A stretch of DNA of 64,000 nucleotides from Pseudolysinimonas_A sp041984585 (GTDB lineage: Bacteria; Actinomycetota; Actinomycetes; Actinomycetales; Microbacteriaceae). Location of the stretch: the NCBI GenBank assembly GCA_041984585.1, contig JBHIXX010000001.1, positions 52,210 through 116,209 of the forward strand. Reading direction: 5' to 3'. Positions 53,985-63,304 of the stretch are shown here, one piece after another. The notes beneath the pieces were generated by a model. It was not told the origin of the DNA, did not search any database, and saw only the letters and a program-made list of their open reading frames with translations. Made by a program: the position numbers and the translations under genes. How positions within the stretch are numbered: the first letter of the stretch is position 1; the number at the start of each line of letters is the position of its first letter.

Positions 53985-56642
53985 GTGCAGACCGCCGAGA
54001 TCCAGCGCCGTTGGCTCACCTTTTTCGGGGACCGCGGACACACCATCGTCCCGTCCGCGTCCCTCGTCAGCGACGACCCGAGCCTCCTGTTCACGGTCGC
54101 CGGGATGGTGCCGTTCATCCCGTATCTGACCGGGGTGGTGCCGGCGCCCTACCCGCGCGCGGCCGACGTGCAGAAGTGCATCCGCACCAACGACATCGAG
54201 GAGGTCGGCAAGACCTCGCGCCACGGCACCTTCTTCCAGATGCTCGGCAACTGGTCGTTCGGCGACTACTTCAAGCAGGGCGCGATCGAGCTGGCGTGGG
54301 AGCTGCTGCTGCTCCCCGAGTCGGAGGGCGGTCTCGGCTTCGACGAGAAGGACCTCTGGGTCACGATCTTCGAGACCGATGACGAGGCCGAGGCGATCTG
54401 GCGCGATGTGATCGGCATCAAGCCGGAGCGCATCCAGCGCCTCGGCGCGGCCGACAACTACTGGCACACCGGTCAGCCGGGTCCGGGCGGCCCCGACTCG
54501 GAGATCTTCTTCGACCGCGGGCCCGCCTACGGCAAGGACGGCGGTCCGGCGGCCGACGACAACCGGTTCATCGAGATCTGGAATCTCGTGTTCATGCAGG
54601 AGCTCATCACCGACGTGCGGTCGAAGACCGAGTTCACGGTGGTGAAGGCCCTGCCGAAGAAGAACATCGACACCGGCGCCGGCCTCGAGCGCCTCGCGTT
54701 CCTCAAGCAGGGCGTCGACAACATGTACGAGATCGACCAGGTGCGACCGGTGCTCGACGCGGCGGTCGAGCTGTCGGGCCGGAAGTACGGCGCCGACCAC
54801 GAGGACGACGTGCGCTTCCGCGTCATCGCCGACCACGTGCGCTCCGGCCTGATGCTGATGACGGATGGCGTGGTCCCCGGCAACGAGGGCCGCGGCTACA
54901 TCCTGCGCCGGCTGCTGCGCCGCTCGATCCGCGCGATGCGCCTGCTCGGCGTCGACGCGCCGTCGTTCGCGGAGCTGTTCGAGGCCTCGCGCGTCGCGAT
55001 GCGTGACGCGTACCCGGAGATCGAGGAGAACTGGGAGCGCACCTCGCGGCTCGCGCTCGGCGAGGAGGAGACGTTCCTGGCCACCCTCGCCAGCGGCACC
55101 ACCATCCTCGACACGGCCGTGGCCGACGCCAAGAAGGCCGGGTCGACGACGCTGCCGGGCGACACGACGTTCCTGCTGCACGACACGTTCGGCTTCCCGA
55201 TCGACCTGACCCTCGAGATCGCCGAGGAGGCGGGGCTGACCGTCGACCGGGCCGCGTTCGACCAGCTCATGGCCGACCAGCGCGCCCGGGCGAAGGCGGA
55301 TGCGAAGGCGAAGAAGGGCGCGCTGGCCGACCTCAGCGTGTACTCCGACCTGCGCGCGCAGGGAGAGACGGTGTTCACCGGCTACGACGGGCTCCAGGCG
55401 GAGTCGACGGTGCTCGGCATCCTCGTCGACGGGCAGCCGGCGCCGACGGCGACGGCGGGACAGGTGGCCGAGGTGATCCTCGCCGAGACCTCGCTGTACG
55501 CCGAGTCGGGCGGCCAGTCCGCCGACCAGGGCTCCATCGTGGGCAACGGCTTCGACCTCGAGGTGCTCGACGTGCAGCGCCCCGTCGCCGGGCTGATCAG
55601 CCACACCGTGCAGGTGCGCTCCGGCCAGGTGACCGTGGGCGACGCCGCCACCACGCAGGTGGATGCGGCGTACCGCCACGGCGCGGCCCAGGCGCACTCC
55701 GCGACCCACCTCATCCACGCGGCCCTGCGCCAGACGCTCGGGTCGGAGGCGCACCAGTCCGGCTCGTTCAACAAGGCCGGCTACATGCGGCTCGACTTCT
55801 CGTGGAACGCCGCGCTCAGCCCGGAGACCCGCAGCGAGGTCGAGGAGATCGCCAACAACGCGGTGCGCGACAACCTCGAGGTGACCACCCGCATCCTGTC
55901 GCTGGACGAGGCGAAGGCCGCGGGGGCGATGGCGCTGTTCGGCGAGAAGTACGGCGAGACCGTGCGGATGGTCGACATCGGCGGCCCGTGGTCGCGCGAG
56001 CTGTGCGCGGGCACCCACGTGCGCACCTCGGCGGAGGTCGGCATCGTCAACCTGGTGAGCGAGTCGAGCGTCGGCGCGACCAACCGCCGGGTCGAGGCGC
56101 TCGTCGGGGCGGACGCCTTCCGCGACCTGGCGGCCGAGCGCGCGATCGTCGCACAGCTCACCGCCGACCTGAAGACGCCCCGCGAGCAGCTGCCCGAGCG
56201 GATCGCGTCGCTCGTCGCCGAGCTGAAGGCGGCGGAGAAGAAGATCGCGGCCTTCGAGGCCAGCCGGCTCGCCGGGCGCGTCCCGGCGCTGGCCGAGCAG
56301 GCGGCGCGGGTCGGCGACCTGCTCGCCGTCGTCGAGGACATCGGCGAGGTGCAGTCGGCGGACGAGATCCGCTCGCTCGCGACCCAGGTGCGCGAGCGGC
56401 TCGGCTCCGAACCGGTAGTCGTCGCCCTCGCGGCGCGCGCCGGGGGCAAGCCGGCGGTGATCGTCGCCACCAACCAGGCCGCGCGCGACGCCGGCGTGAA
56501 GGCGGGGCCGCTCGCGAAGGCGGCCGCGACGACGCTCGGCGGCGGGGGCGGCGGCAAGGACGACATGGCCCAGGGCGGCGGCGCCGACGCGTCGGCGATC
56601 GGCGACGCGCTCGCCGGCATCACCGCGGCCCTGCGCGGCTGA
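53985..56642 (+). CDS. alaS: Alanine--tRNA ligase
   Basis: An 885-residue class II synthetase. The catalytic core (about 1-430) includes RHGTFFQMLGNWSFGDYFKQ, GNEGRGYILRRLLRRSIRAM and DTFGFPIDLTLEIAEEAG. The editing domain has the metal-binding AHSATHLIHAALRQTLG and SRELCAGTHVRTSAEVG. The C-Ala tail ends in a Gly-rich GGGGGGKDDMAQGGG block. GTG start with CAGGAAG upstream. It heads a run with ruvX and mltG. Confidence 0.97.
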   Translation: MQTAEIQRRWLTFFGDRGHTIVPSASLVSDDPSLLFTVAGMVPFIPYLTGVVPAPYPRAADVQKCIRTNDIEEVGKTSRHGTFFQMLGNWSFGDYFKQGAIELAWELLLLPESEGGLGFDEKDLWVTIFETDDEAEAIWRDVIGIKPERIQRLGAADNYWHTGQPGPGGPDSEIFFDRGPAYGKDGGPAADDNRFIEIWNLVFMQELITDVRSKTEFTVVKALPKKNIDTGAGLERLAFLKQGVDNMYEIDQVRPVLDAAVELSGRKYGADHEDDVRFRVIADHVRSGLMLMTDGVVPGNEGRGYILRRLLRRSIRAMRLLGVDAPSFAELFEASRVAMRDAYPEIEENWERTSRLALGEEETFLATLASGTTILDTAVADAKKAGSTTLPGDTTFLLHDTFGFPIDLTLEIAEEAGLTVDRAAFDQLMADQRARAKADAKAKKGALADLSVYSDLRAQGETVFTGYDGLQAESTVLGILVDGQPAPTATAGQVAEVILAETSLYAESGGQSADQGSIVGNGFDLEVLDVQRPVAGLISHTVQVRSGQVTVGDAATTQVDAAYRHGAAQAHSATHLIHAALRQTLGSEAHQSGSFNKAGYMRLDFSWNAALSPETRSEVEEIANNAVRDNLEVTTRILSLDEAKAAGAMALFGEKYGETVRMVDIGGPWSRELCAGTHVRTSAEVGIVNLVSESSVGATNRRVEALVGADAFRDLAAERAIVAQLTADLKTPREQLPERIASLVAELKAAEKKIAAFEASRLAGRVPALAEQAARVGDLLAVVEDIGEVQSADEIRSLATQVRERLGSEPVVVALAARAGGKPAVIVATNQAARDAGVKAGPLAKAAATTLGGGGGGKDDMAQGGGADASAIGDALAGITAALRG

Positions 56643-56677
56643 TCGACCGTGCGACGCGCGACGCGCCGGACGGCGGC

Positions 56678-57145
56678 GTGAGCATGCGCCCCGGCGTGCG
56701 GCTCGGCGTCGACGTGGGTCGCGCCCGGGTCGGTCTCGCCCGCAGCGACCGGGACGGCCTGCTCGCCACCCCGGTCGCCACGCTGCCCCGCGCCGAGGCG
56801 CACGCGGCCGCCTTCCGCGATCTCGTGGGGGAGTACGAGCCCGTCGAGATCGTGGTCGGCCTGCCGTTGTCGCTGAGCGGCGCGGACACCCCCTCGACGA
56901 CCGACGCGCGCGAGTTCGCCGCCGCCCTCGCCGGGTGGGTCGAGGTGCCCGTGCGCCTCGTCGACGAGCGGATGTCGACGGTCACGGCGCAGCGTCAGCT
57001 GCGGGATGCGGGGCGCCGCGCCAAGGGCTCGCGTCCGGTGATCGATCAGGTGGCCGCTGTTATCATCCTGCAGAACGCCCTCGACTCGGAGCGCTCCGCG
57101 GGACGACCGCCGGGCGCCGTCGTGGACCAGCACGGAGGAACCTGA
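56678..57145 (+). CDS. ruvX: Holliday junction resolvase-like protein RuvX (YqgF)
   Basis: A 155-residue RNase H-fold protein; homologues act in rRNA processing and possibly junction resolution. Motifs: GVRLGVDVGRARVGLA with the first Asp, EIVVGLPLSLSGADTPST, and LVDERMSTVTAQRQL. The DQVAAVIILQNAL end is present. I chose GTG 56678; ATG 56684 is an alternative two codons in. It lies 35 bp after alaS and two bases before mltG, the widely conserved alaS-ruvX-mltG order. Confidence 0.94.
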   Translation: MSMRPGVRLGVDVGRARVGLARSDRDGLLATPVATLPRAEAHAAAFRDLVGEYEPVEIVVGLPLSLSGADTPSTTDAREFAAALAGWVEVPVRLVDERMSTVTAQRQLRDAGRRAKGSRPVIDQVAAVIILQNALDSERSAGRPPGAVVDQHGGT

Positions 57146-57147
57146 GA

Positions 57148-58674
57148 GTGGCCGACGAACCGAGCTGGGAGGACATCTTCCGGCCCGCCGAGCCCGCCAA
57201 GCCGACCCCGTCGGCCGGGCCCGAACCGACCGTCCCGGGCAACCCGTCGGTGCGGGCGTCCGATCCCTTCGCGGTGGCCGCGGCGGAGGCGCAGCAGCAG
57301 GCCGCCTGGTCCGCGCGCCAGGAGGCGGCATCCGGGGCTCCCCAGCAGCCGGGCGTCCCCGACCAGCAGGGGGCGCCCTCCGAGCAGCCGCTCACCCGTC
57401 GTCAGCTCCGCGAGATGGAGCAGCGCGGGGGACGCCCGCGCGCCGAGCAGCCCGCCGAGCGGGAGCCGGTGATGGCCGGAGCGCCCGCCGCGGCATCCGT
57501 GGCGTCGTCGGTCGCGTCGGCCGACGCCGGCGGCGGCGGTCGTGGTCGCGGTCGCACCTTCGACGAGTCGGGCCATTCGGCCATGCCGGCGCCCAAGAAG
57601 AAGAAGCGCAACCTGTGGTGGGTGTGGACGCTCATCGCGCTGCTCGTCCTCGGCGGCGGAGCCGCGGCGGCGGCGTGGATCCTGTTCGAGGACCAGGTGC
57701 GCGAGGTCATGGGCTGGGAGCTGCCCAACGACTACGAGGGCGACGGCAACGGGGTCGAGGTCGTCGTCGTCATCCAGTCCGGCGACTTCGGCGACGACGT
57801 GGCGCGCACCCTGCATGACGCCGGCGTCACGATGAGCTTCGACGCCGTCTGGGACTACCTGCTCGAGAACCCGTCGGTGACCTTCACCCCCGGCAGCTAC
57901 CGCCTCGAGCAGGAGATGAGCGCGGCCTCGGCGATCGCCGCCCTGCAGGACGACGGCAACCGGATCGTCAACCAGGTCACCATTCCCGAGGGCAGCTCGT
58001 ACCACCAGGCGCTCGAGCTGATCGCGTCGGGCACCGAGATCCCGCTCGAGGATCTGCAGGCCGCCGCCGAGGACTACACCCAGTTCGGCGTCCCCGCCGA
58101 GGCGCCCAACATCGAGGGCTACCTGTTCCCGGCGACCTACCAGTTCGACCCGGAGGTCACCGCGGAGGAGGCGCTGCAGCGTCTCGTCGACGAGATGTTC
58201 TCGCGGCTCGACGCGCTCGGCGTCGCCGAGGAGGATCGCCACGAGATCCTCACCAAGGCGGCACTGGTGCAGCGCGAGTCGGGTCCGAACGTCGAGGACA
58301 TGTACAAGATCGCCCGGGTCTTCCAGAACCGGCTCGACCAGGGCATGCGCCTGCAGTCGGATGCGACGGTCGCCTACGGCACCGGCAACACGCACACGGT
58401 GTGGACGACGGATGCCGAGCGCGCCGACGCGAGCAACCCGTACAACACCTACGCCAACGACGGGCTGCCGGTCGGGCCGATCGGACTGCCGGGGGAGGAC
58501 GCCCTCGACGCGGCCATCAACCCGGCGGACGGGCCGTGGCTGTTCTTCGTCCCGATCAACCTCGCCACCGGCGAGACCGTGTTCTCGACGACCGCCGCCG
58601 AGCACGAGGCCGCCGCCGCGCAGCTGCGGGCCTGGTGCCGGGAGAGCGAAGAGAACGCGTCGTACTGCGAGTGA
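57148..58674 (+). CDS. mltG: Endolytic murein transglycosylase MltG
   Basis: A 508-residue membrane enzyme that cleaves nascent peptidoglycan and so limits strand length. Unusually long cytoplasmic N-terminus (about 150 residues, Pro/Ala/Gln-rich), then one helix (about 152-178, VWTLIALLVLGGGAAAAAWI), then the YceG domain outside: LysM-like subdomain and catalytic region EGYLFPATYQF, AALVQRESGPNVEDMYKIAR (Glu 377) and RLQSDATVAYG. GTG start with GGAGGAA upstream. It overlaps aroE by four bases. Confidence 0.95.
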   Translation: MADEPSWEDIFRPAEPAKPTPSAGPEPTVPGNPSVRASDPFAVAAAEAQQQAAWSARQEAASGAPQQPGVPDQQGAPSEQPLTRRQLREMEQRGGRPRAEQPAEREPVMAGAPAAASVASSVASADAGGGGRGRGRTFDESGHSAMPAPKKKKRNLWWVWTLIALLVLGGGAAAAAWILFEDQVREVMGWELPNDYEGDGNGVEVVVVIQSGDFGDDVARTLHDAGVTMSFDAVWDYLLENPSVTFTPGSYRLEQEMSAASAIAALQDDGNRIVNQVTIPEGSSYHQALELIASGTEIPLEDLQAAAEDYTQFGVPAEAPNIEGYLFPATYQFDPEVTAEEALQRLVDEMFSRLDALGVAEEDRHEILTKAALVQRESGPNVEDMYKIARVFQNRLDQGMRLQSDATVAYGTGNTHTVWTTDAERADASNPYNTYANDGLPVGPIGLPGEDALDAAINPADGPWLFFVPINLATGETVFSTTAAEHEAAAAQLRAWCRESEENASYCE

Positions 58675-59561
58675 CCGGCGTCCCGGACGGGGTGCGGCGG
58701 CTCGCCGTGCTCGGCTCGCCGATCGCGCACTCGCGGTCGCCGGAGCTGCACGCGGCCGCGTACGGCGTGCTCGGCCTGCCGTGGGAGTACGGGCGCGTCG
58801 AGATGACGGGCGACGGACTCGCGGGGTTCGTGGCCGGGCTCGACGCGTCGTGGCGGGGCCTGTCGCTCACGATGCCGCTCAAGGTCGACGTGCTGCCGCT
58901 CCTGGCGGAGCGTACCGACCTGGTGGCGGCGACCGGCGCCGCGAACACCGTGCTCTTCGACGAGACCGGACCGCGCGGGTTCAACACGGATGTGGCCGGC
59001 GTCGTCGGCGCGCTCGCCGAGCACGGGGTGACCGGTCCGCGACGGGTGCACGTGGTGGGCACGGGCGCGACGGCGGGCTCGGTGCTCGCCGCGGTGGCGG
59101 CGCTCGGCGCAACCGACGTCGTGGTGTCGGGGCGCAACCCGGCGGGGCTGGCCGACACGGTGGCGCTCGCCGGTCGGCTGGGACTCTCGGCGACGTCGCG
59201 GCGCTACGGCGACCCGATGCCGTGGCGCCCGGATCTGCTCGCCGCCGCCCTGCCCGGGGGCGTCGACCCCGACGACATCCCGGCGGCGGACGACGGCGAC
59301 GCACTGCTCGAGGTGCCCTACGCGCCGTGGCCGACGCCGCGCGCGGCGCGCTGGCTGGAGCGCGGCGCCCCGGTCGCGACCGGCCTCGAGATGCTGCTGC
59401 ACCAGGCGGTGGAGCAGGTGCGCATCTTCGTCACCGGCGCCGAGGGCGGCGCCCTCGATCGGGAGGCCGAGGTGATCGCGGCGATGCGCGGGGTCGTCGG
59501 CCTCGGCGCCCCCGTCCCGGGCGCCGACGGGCGGCCCGCGCCGGGCGTGGGAGGATCGTAG
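58671..59561 (+). CDS. aroE: Shikimate dehydrogenase
   Basis: A 296-residue NADP-dependent enzyme reducing 3-dehydroshikimate to shikimate. Substrate-binding LGSPIAHSRSPELHAAAYG, catalytic Lys in GLSLTMPLKVDVLPL, Asp in GFNTDVAGVVGAL, and the nucleotide-binding HVVGTGATAGSVLAAVAAL. The usual GAGGA glycine loop is replaced by GTGATAG. GTGA overlap with mltG places it in the same transcript. Family match is clear although this is the AroE-like variant usual in actinobacteria. Confidence 0.93.
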   Translation: MTGVPDGVRRLAVLGSPIAHSRSPELHAAAYGVLGLPWEYGRVEMTGDGLAGFVAGLDASWRGLSLTMPLKVDVLPLLAERTDLVAATGAANTVLFDETGPRGFNTDVAGVVGALAEHGVTGPRRVHVVGTGATAGSVLAAVAALGATDVVVSGRNPAGLADTVALAGRLGLSATSRRYGDPMPWRPDLLAAALPGGVDPDDIPAADDGDALLEVPYAPWPTPRAARWLERGAPVATGLEMLLHQAVEQVRIFVTGAEGGALDREAEVIAAMRGVVGLGAPVPGADGRPAPGVGGS

Positions 59562-59563
59562 GC

Positions 59564-60772
59564 GTGTTGCGCTGGCTGACCGCGGGGGAATCCCACGGAC
59601 CCGAACTCGTCGCCCTGCTCGAGGGGATGCCCGCGGGCGTCCCGGTGCGGATGGACGACATCCGCGGCGACCTCGCCCGGCGGCGGCTCGGCTACGGCCG
59701 CGGCGCCCGCATGAAGTTCGAGCAGGACCAGCTCGACATCTCCGGCGGCGTGCGGCACGGCCTCACCCTCGGTGGCCCGGTGGCCCTGCGCGTCGGCAAC
59801 ACGGAGTGGCCGAAGTGGGTCGACGTGATGAGCGCCGAGCCGGTCGACCCGGCGAAGCTCGAGTCGGGCCGGGGCGCCGCGCTGACCCGCCCGCGCCCCG
59901 GCCACGCCGACCTCGTCGGCATGCAGAAGTACGGCTTCGACGAGGCCCGTCCGGTGCTGGAGCGGGCGAGCGCGCGCGAGACCGCGGCGCGCGTCGCCCT
60001 CGGCGCCGTCGCCAAGTCGTTCCTCGCCCAGCTGGGCGTGGGGCTCGTCAGCCACACCCTGTCGATCGGCCCGGTGCGGGTGCCCGAGGGGGCGGCGCTG
60101 CCGCATCCGGATGACGTCGCCGCGATCGACGCCGATCCGCTGCGCTGCTTCGACGCCGCGACAAGCGAGCGGATGGTGGCCGAGGTCGACGACGCCCACA
60201 AGTCCGGCGACACCCTCGGCGGCGTCGTCGAGGTGGTCGGCTACGGCCTGCCGCCGGGGCTCGGCTCGTTCGTGCACTGGGACCGTCGCCTCGACGCGCG
60301 TCTCGCGGCCGCGCTCATGGGCATCCAGGCGATCAAGGGCGTCGAGGTCGGCGACGGCTTCACCACGACCGAGCGCCGCGGCTCGGCCGCCCACGACGAA
60401 CTGGTGATCGGCGACGACGGCATCGCCCGCCTCTCCGACCGCGCGGGCGGCATCGAGGGCGGCATGTCGACCGGCACCGTGCTGCGCGTCAGCGCCGGGA
60501 TGAAGCCGATCGCCACCGTGCCGCACGCGCTGCGCACGGTCGACGTGGCGACCGGCGACGCCGCGCCGGCGCACCATCAGCGCTCCGACGTCTGCGCGGT
60601 GCCCGCGGCGGGCGTCGTGGCCGAGGCGATGGTGGCGCTCGTGCTGGCCGACGCGATGCTGGAGAAGTTCGGCGGCGACTCGGTGGGCGAGACCCGGCGC
60701 AACCTCGACGCGTACCTGGCGGCGATCCCGGAGTCGTTGCGCACGGCGCGCGCGTCGCAGCCGGAGGACTGA
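59564..60772 (+). CDS. aroC: Chorismate synthase
   Basis: A 402-residue FMN-dependent enzyme converting EPSP to chorismate, the last shikimate step. Family sequence: MLRWLTAGESHGPELVALLE, RRRLGYGRGARMKFEQDQLD, ISGGVRHGLTLGGPVALRV, RPGHADLVGMQKYGFDEAR and GGIEGGMSTGTVLRV. Complete. GTG start two bases after aroE with GGGAGGATC upstream. It is followed by aroK two bases after its stop. Confidence 0.97.
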   Translation: MLRWLTAGESHGPELVALLEGMPAGVPVRMDDIRGDLARRRLGYGRGARMKFEQDQLDISGGVRHGLTLGGPVALRVGNTEWPKWVDVMSAEPVDPAKLESGRGAALTRPRPGHADLVGMQKYGFDEARPVLERASARETAARVALGAVAKSFLAQLGVGLVSHTLSIGPVRVPEGAALPHPDDVAAIDADPLRCFDAATSERMVAEVDDAHKSGDTLGGVVEVVGYGLPPGLGSFVHWDRRLDARLAAALMGIQAIKGVEVGDGFTTTERRGSAAHDELVIGDDGIARLSDRAGGIEGGMSTGTVLRVSAGMKPIATVPHALRTVDVATGDAAPAHHQRSDVCAVPAAGVVAEAMVALVLADAMLEKFGGDSVGETRRNLDAYLAAIPESLRTARASQPED

Positions 60773-60774
60773 GC

Positions 60775-61269
60775 GTGCCCGAGCTGGTGTTCATCGGACC
60801 GAGCGGGGCGGGCAAGTCGCGGATCGGCCGGCGCGTCGCGCGCGCACTCGGGCTGCCGATCGCCGACACCGACAAGATGGTCGTCGCCGAGTACGGCCCC
60901 ATCGTCGAGATCTTCGAGCGTCACGGGGAGCCGCGGTTCCGCGAGCTGGAGCGGGCGGCCGTGCAGCGGGCGCTCTCCGCGCCCGGGGTGGTGTCGCTCG
61001 GCGGCGGTGCGGTGCTCGACCCGAACACCCAGCGCGACCTGGAGCGGCTGCGCGTCGTGCTGCTCACCGTGTCGCCCGAGTCGGTCGAGGCGCGCCTCGG
61101 CGACGGCAAGCGGCCGCTGGTGAAGAACGGCGTCGCCGACTGGGTGGAGCTGAACGCCCCGCGCTGGGAGATCTACCGGCGACTGGCGGATGTCGAGATC
61201 GACACCTCGTTCCGGTCCGACGACGAGATCGCGCAGGAGGTGACCGCGTGGGCGACGTCGCGAGCGTGA
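60775..61269 (+). CDS. aroK: Shikimate kinase
   Basis: A 164-residue P-loop kinase phosphorylating shikimate at the 3-OH. Walker A is FIGPSGAGKSRIGRRVA, then the shikimate-binding IADTDKMVVAEYGPIVEIF, PRFRELERAAVQRAL, VVSLGGGAVLDP, and a lid with Arg at GKRPLVKNG. GTG start. Overlaps aroB by four bases. Confidence 0.95.
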   Translation: MPELVFIGPSGAGKSRIGRRVARALGLPIADTDKMVVAEYGPIVEIFERHGEPRFRELERAAVQRALSAPGVVSLGGGAVLDPNTQRDLERLRVVLLTVSPESVEARLGDGKRPLVKNGVADWVELNAPRWEIYRRLADVEIDTSFRSDDEIAQEVTAWATSRA

Positions 61270-62336
61270 CCGAGATCCGCGTCGACGGAGACCCCGGCTA
61301 CCCCGTCCTGGTCGGCCGCGGGCTGCTCGGCTCGCTCGCCGAGCACCTGGGCCCGCGGGTCGCGAAGGTGCTCGTCGTGCACGCGCCGCCGCTCGCGGCC
61401 GTCGCGGAGGGCATCCGCGAGTCGCTCGCCGGTCGCGTCGAGGTCTATCTCGCCGAGGTGCCGGATGCCGAGGGCGCGAAGCGCGTCGAGGTCGCCGCGT
61501 TCTGCTGGGGCGTGATGGGTCAGACCGACTTCACCCGCACGGACGCCGTGATCGGTCTCGGTGGGGGCGCGACGACCGACCTCGCCGGCTTCGTCGCCGC
61601 GACCTGGCTGCGCGGCGTCGACGTGGTGCAGATCCCGACCACGCCGTTGGGCATGGTCGACGCGGCGGTCGGCGGCAAGACGGGGATCAACACCGCCGAG
61701 GGCAAGAACCTGGTGGGCGCCTTCCACGCGCCCCGCGCGGTGCTGTGCGACCTCGACCTGCTCGACGGCCTCGCGCAGAACGAGATCGTCGCCGGCTTCG
61801 CCGAGGTGGTGAAGTGCGGCTTCATCGCCGACCCCGGCATCCTCGACCTGATCGAGGAGGACCCGGACGACGCGGTCGACTCCGGCAGCGCCCGGTTCCG
61901 CGAGGTGGTGGAGCGCGCGATCGCCGTGAAGGCGCGGGTGGTGGGGGAGGACTTCACCGAGCAGGGCCTGCGCGAGATCCTCAACTACGGGCACACCCTC
62001 GGCCACGCGATCGAGCACGCGGAGCGCTACCAGTGGCGGCACGGTGCGGCGGTGTCGATCGGCATGGTGTTCGCCGCGGAGCTGTCGCGGCTCACCCGCT
62101 CGCTCTCGGACGCGGAGGTCGACCGGCACCGCGACATCCTCAGCCGTCTCGGCCTGCCGACGGCCTACCCGGCCGCGCGCTGGACGCAGCTGCTGGCGAC
62201 GATGCAGCGGGACAAGAAGGCGCGCGCCGGCATGCTGCGGTTCATCGTGCTCGACGCGATCGGGCGGCCGACCACGCTGAACGGGCCCGAGGAGGCGCTG
62301 CTGTTCGCGGCGTACCAGGAGATCGCCGAGGGCTGA
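61266..62336 (+). CDS. aroB: 3-dehydroquinate synthase
   Basis: A 356-residue NAD- and metal-dependent enzyme forming the first carbocycle of the shikimate pathway. IGLGGGATTDLAGFVAATWL and PTTPLGMVDAAVGGKTGIN bind NAD and substrate; metal ligands lie in ALAQNEIVAGFAEVVKCGFI and LNYGHTLGHAIEHAERYQW. I use GTG 61266 (GTGA overlap with aroK); GTG 61248 would add six residues. Full length. Confidence 0.96.
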   Translation: MTEIRVDGDPGYPVLVGRGLLGSLAEHLGPRVAKVLVVHAPPLAAVAEGIRESLAGRVEVYLAEVPDAEGAKRVEVAAFCWGVMGQTDFTRTDAVIGLGGGATTDLAGFVAATWLRGVDVVQIPTTPLGMVDAAVGGKTGINTAEGKNLVGAFHAPRAVLCDLDLLDGLAQNEIVAGFAEVVKCGFIADPGILDLIEEDPDDAVDSGSARFREVVERAIAVKARVVGEDFTEQGLREILNYGHTLGHAIEHAERYQWRHGAAVSIGMVFAAELSRLTRSLSDAEVDRHRDILSRLGLPTAYPAARWTQLLATMQRDKKARAGMLRFIVLDAIGRPTTLNGPEEALLFAAYQEIAEG

Positions 62337-62431
62337 CGCCTCGCGCTCCGGGTGATGGCTCCCGTGCGGGCGGCCCGGATCCGGGGGATGGCCCCCGCGA
62401 CGGCGGACGGCATCCGCGGGATGATGGGCGC

Positions 62432-62803
62432 ATGACGCAGACCTCCCCGGGCGGCGACGAGAAGACCCTCGCCGTGCTCGCCCACCTGTCGCCGATCATC
62501 GCCCTCGTCGTGAGCGCCGGATGGCTGAGCTTCGTCGGGCCGCTCGTGGTGTGGCTGATCTGGCGCAACCAGGGCCCCCTCGTGCGCACCGCGGCGGCGA
62601 CGTCGTTCAACTTCAACATCACGATCTGGGTGGCCCTCGTGCTGGGCTGGATCTGCGCGTTCACCGTCGTGCTGCTGCCGGTGGCGCTGATCCTCTGGTT
62701 CATCCCGGCGATCCTGCAGCTCGTCTTCTCGATCCTCGGCGCGCTGCGCGCGAGCCGGGGCGAGACGTTCCCCTACCCGTTCCAGGTGCCGATCCTGCAC
62801 TGA
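62432..62803 (+). CDS. DUF4870 domain membrane protein
   Basis: A 123-residue protein with three membrane segments (SPIIALVVSAGWLSFVGPLV, ITIWVALVLGWICAFTVVLL, VALILWFIPAILQLVFSILG) and the DUF4870 pattern EKTLAVLAHLSPI near the start and a Phe-rich loop VRTAAATSFNFNITI. Function unknown. It separates aroB from aroQ; 95 bp of untranslated sequence precede it, so it may have its own promoter. Confidence 0.87.
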   Translation: MTQTSPGGDEKTLAVLAHLSPIIALVVSAGWLSFVGPLVVWLIWRNQGPLVRTAAATSFNFNITIWVALVLGWICAFTVVLLPVALILWFIPAILQLVFSILGALRASRGETFPYPFQVPILH

Positions 62804-62807
62804 GCGA

Positions 62808-62813
62808 TAGCCT
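62808..62813 (+). promoter_or_regulatory. -10 element TAGCCT of aroQ (leaderless)
   Basis: TAGCCT ends six bases before the aroQ ATG and begins four bases after the end of the DUF4870 stop. Confidence 0.55.
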
Positions 62814-62819
62814 CGCAGC

Positions 62820-63263
62820 ATGACCCGCGTGCTCGTGCTCAACGGCCCCAACCTCGGCAGGCTCGGCGTGCGCGAGCCCGACGTCTACGGCGACCAGGAC
62901 CTCGCCGCGCTGCGCGCGCGACTCGAGGCCGAGGCCGCGGAGGGCGTCGAGATCGACCTGCGGCAGACCGACGACGAGGCCGAACTGCTCGGCTGGCTGC
63001 ACGAGGCGGCGGATGGCGTGCTCCCCGTCGTGATCAACCCCGCGGCGTTCACCCACTACAGCTACGCGCTGCGGGATGCCGCGGCGATGGTGACGAAGGC
63101 GGGAGCGACCCTCGTCGAGGTGCACATCTCCAATCCGCATGCGCGGGAGGAGTTCCGGCACCGGTCGGTGATCTCCGGCGTCGCCACCGGCGTCATCGCC
63201 GGGTTCGGCTTCGACTCCTACCTGCTCGGTCTGCGCGCGGTCGGCGCGGCGCGCCCCGCCTGA
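62820..63263 (+). CDS. aroQ: Type II 3-dehydroquinate dehydratase
   Basis: A 147-residue dodecameric dehydratase converting 3-dehydroquinate to 3-dehydroshikimate. Family blocks: VLNGPNLGRLGVREPDVYGD (catalytic Tyr, Arg loop), NPAAFTHYSYALRDA (Asn/His), EVHISNPHAREEFRHRSVIS (catalytic His) and GVIAGFGFDSYLLGL. It completes the local shikimate set with aroB, aroE, aroC and aroK; only aroA and the DAHP synthase are missing here. Probably leaderless. Confidence 0.96.
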   Translation: MTRVLVLNGPNLGRLGVREPDVYGDQDLAALRARLEAEAAEGVEIDLRQTDDEAELLGWLHEAADGVLPVVINPAAFTHYSYALRDAAAMVTKAGATLVEVHISNPHAREEFRHRSVISGVATGVIAGFGFDSYLLGLRAVGAARPA

Positions 63264-63290
63264 CCGGCGAGCGCGGCGGCCGAGTCGGGG

Positions 63291-63296
63291 TAGGCT
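63291..63296 (+). promoter_or_regulatory. -10 element TAGGCT of efp (leaderless)
   Basis: TAGGCT ends eight bases before the GTG start of efp; no ribosome-binding site. Confidence 0.58.
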
Positions 63297-63304
63297 CGAC
63301 GCCC

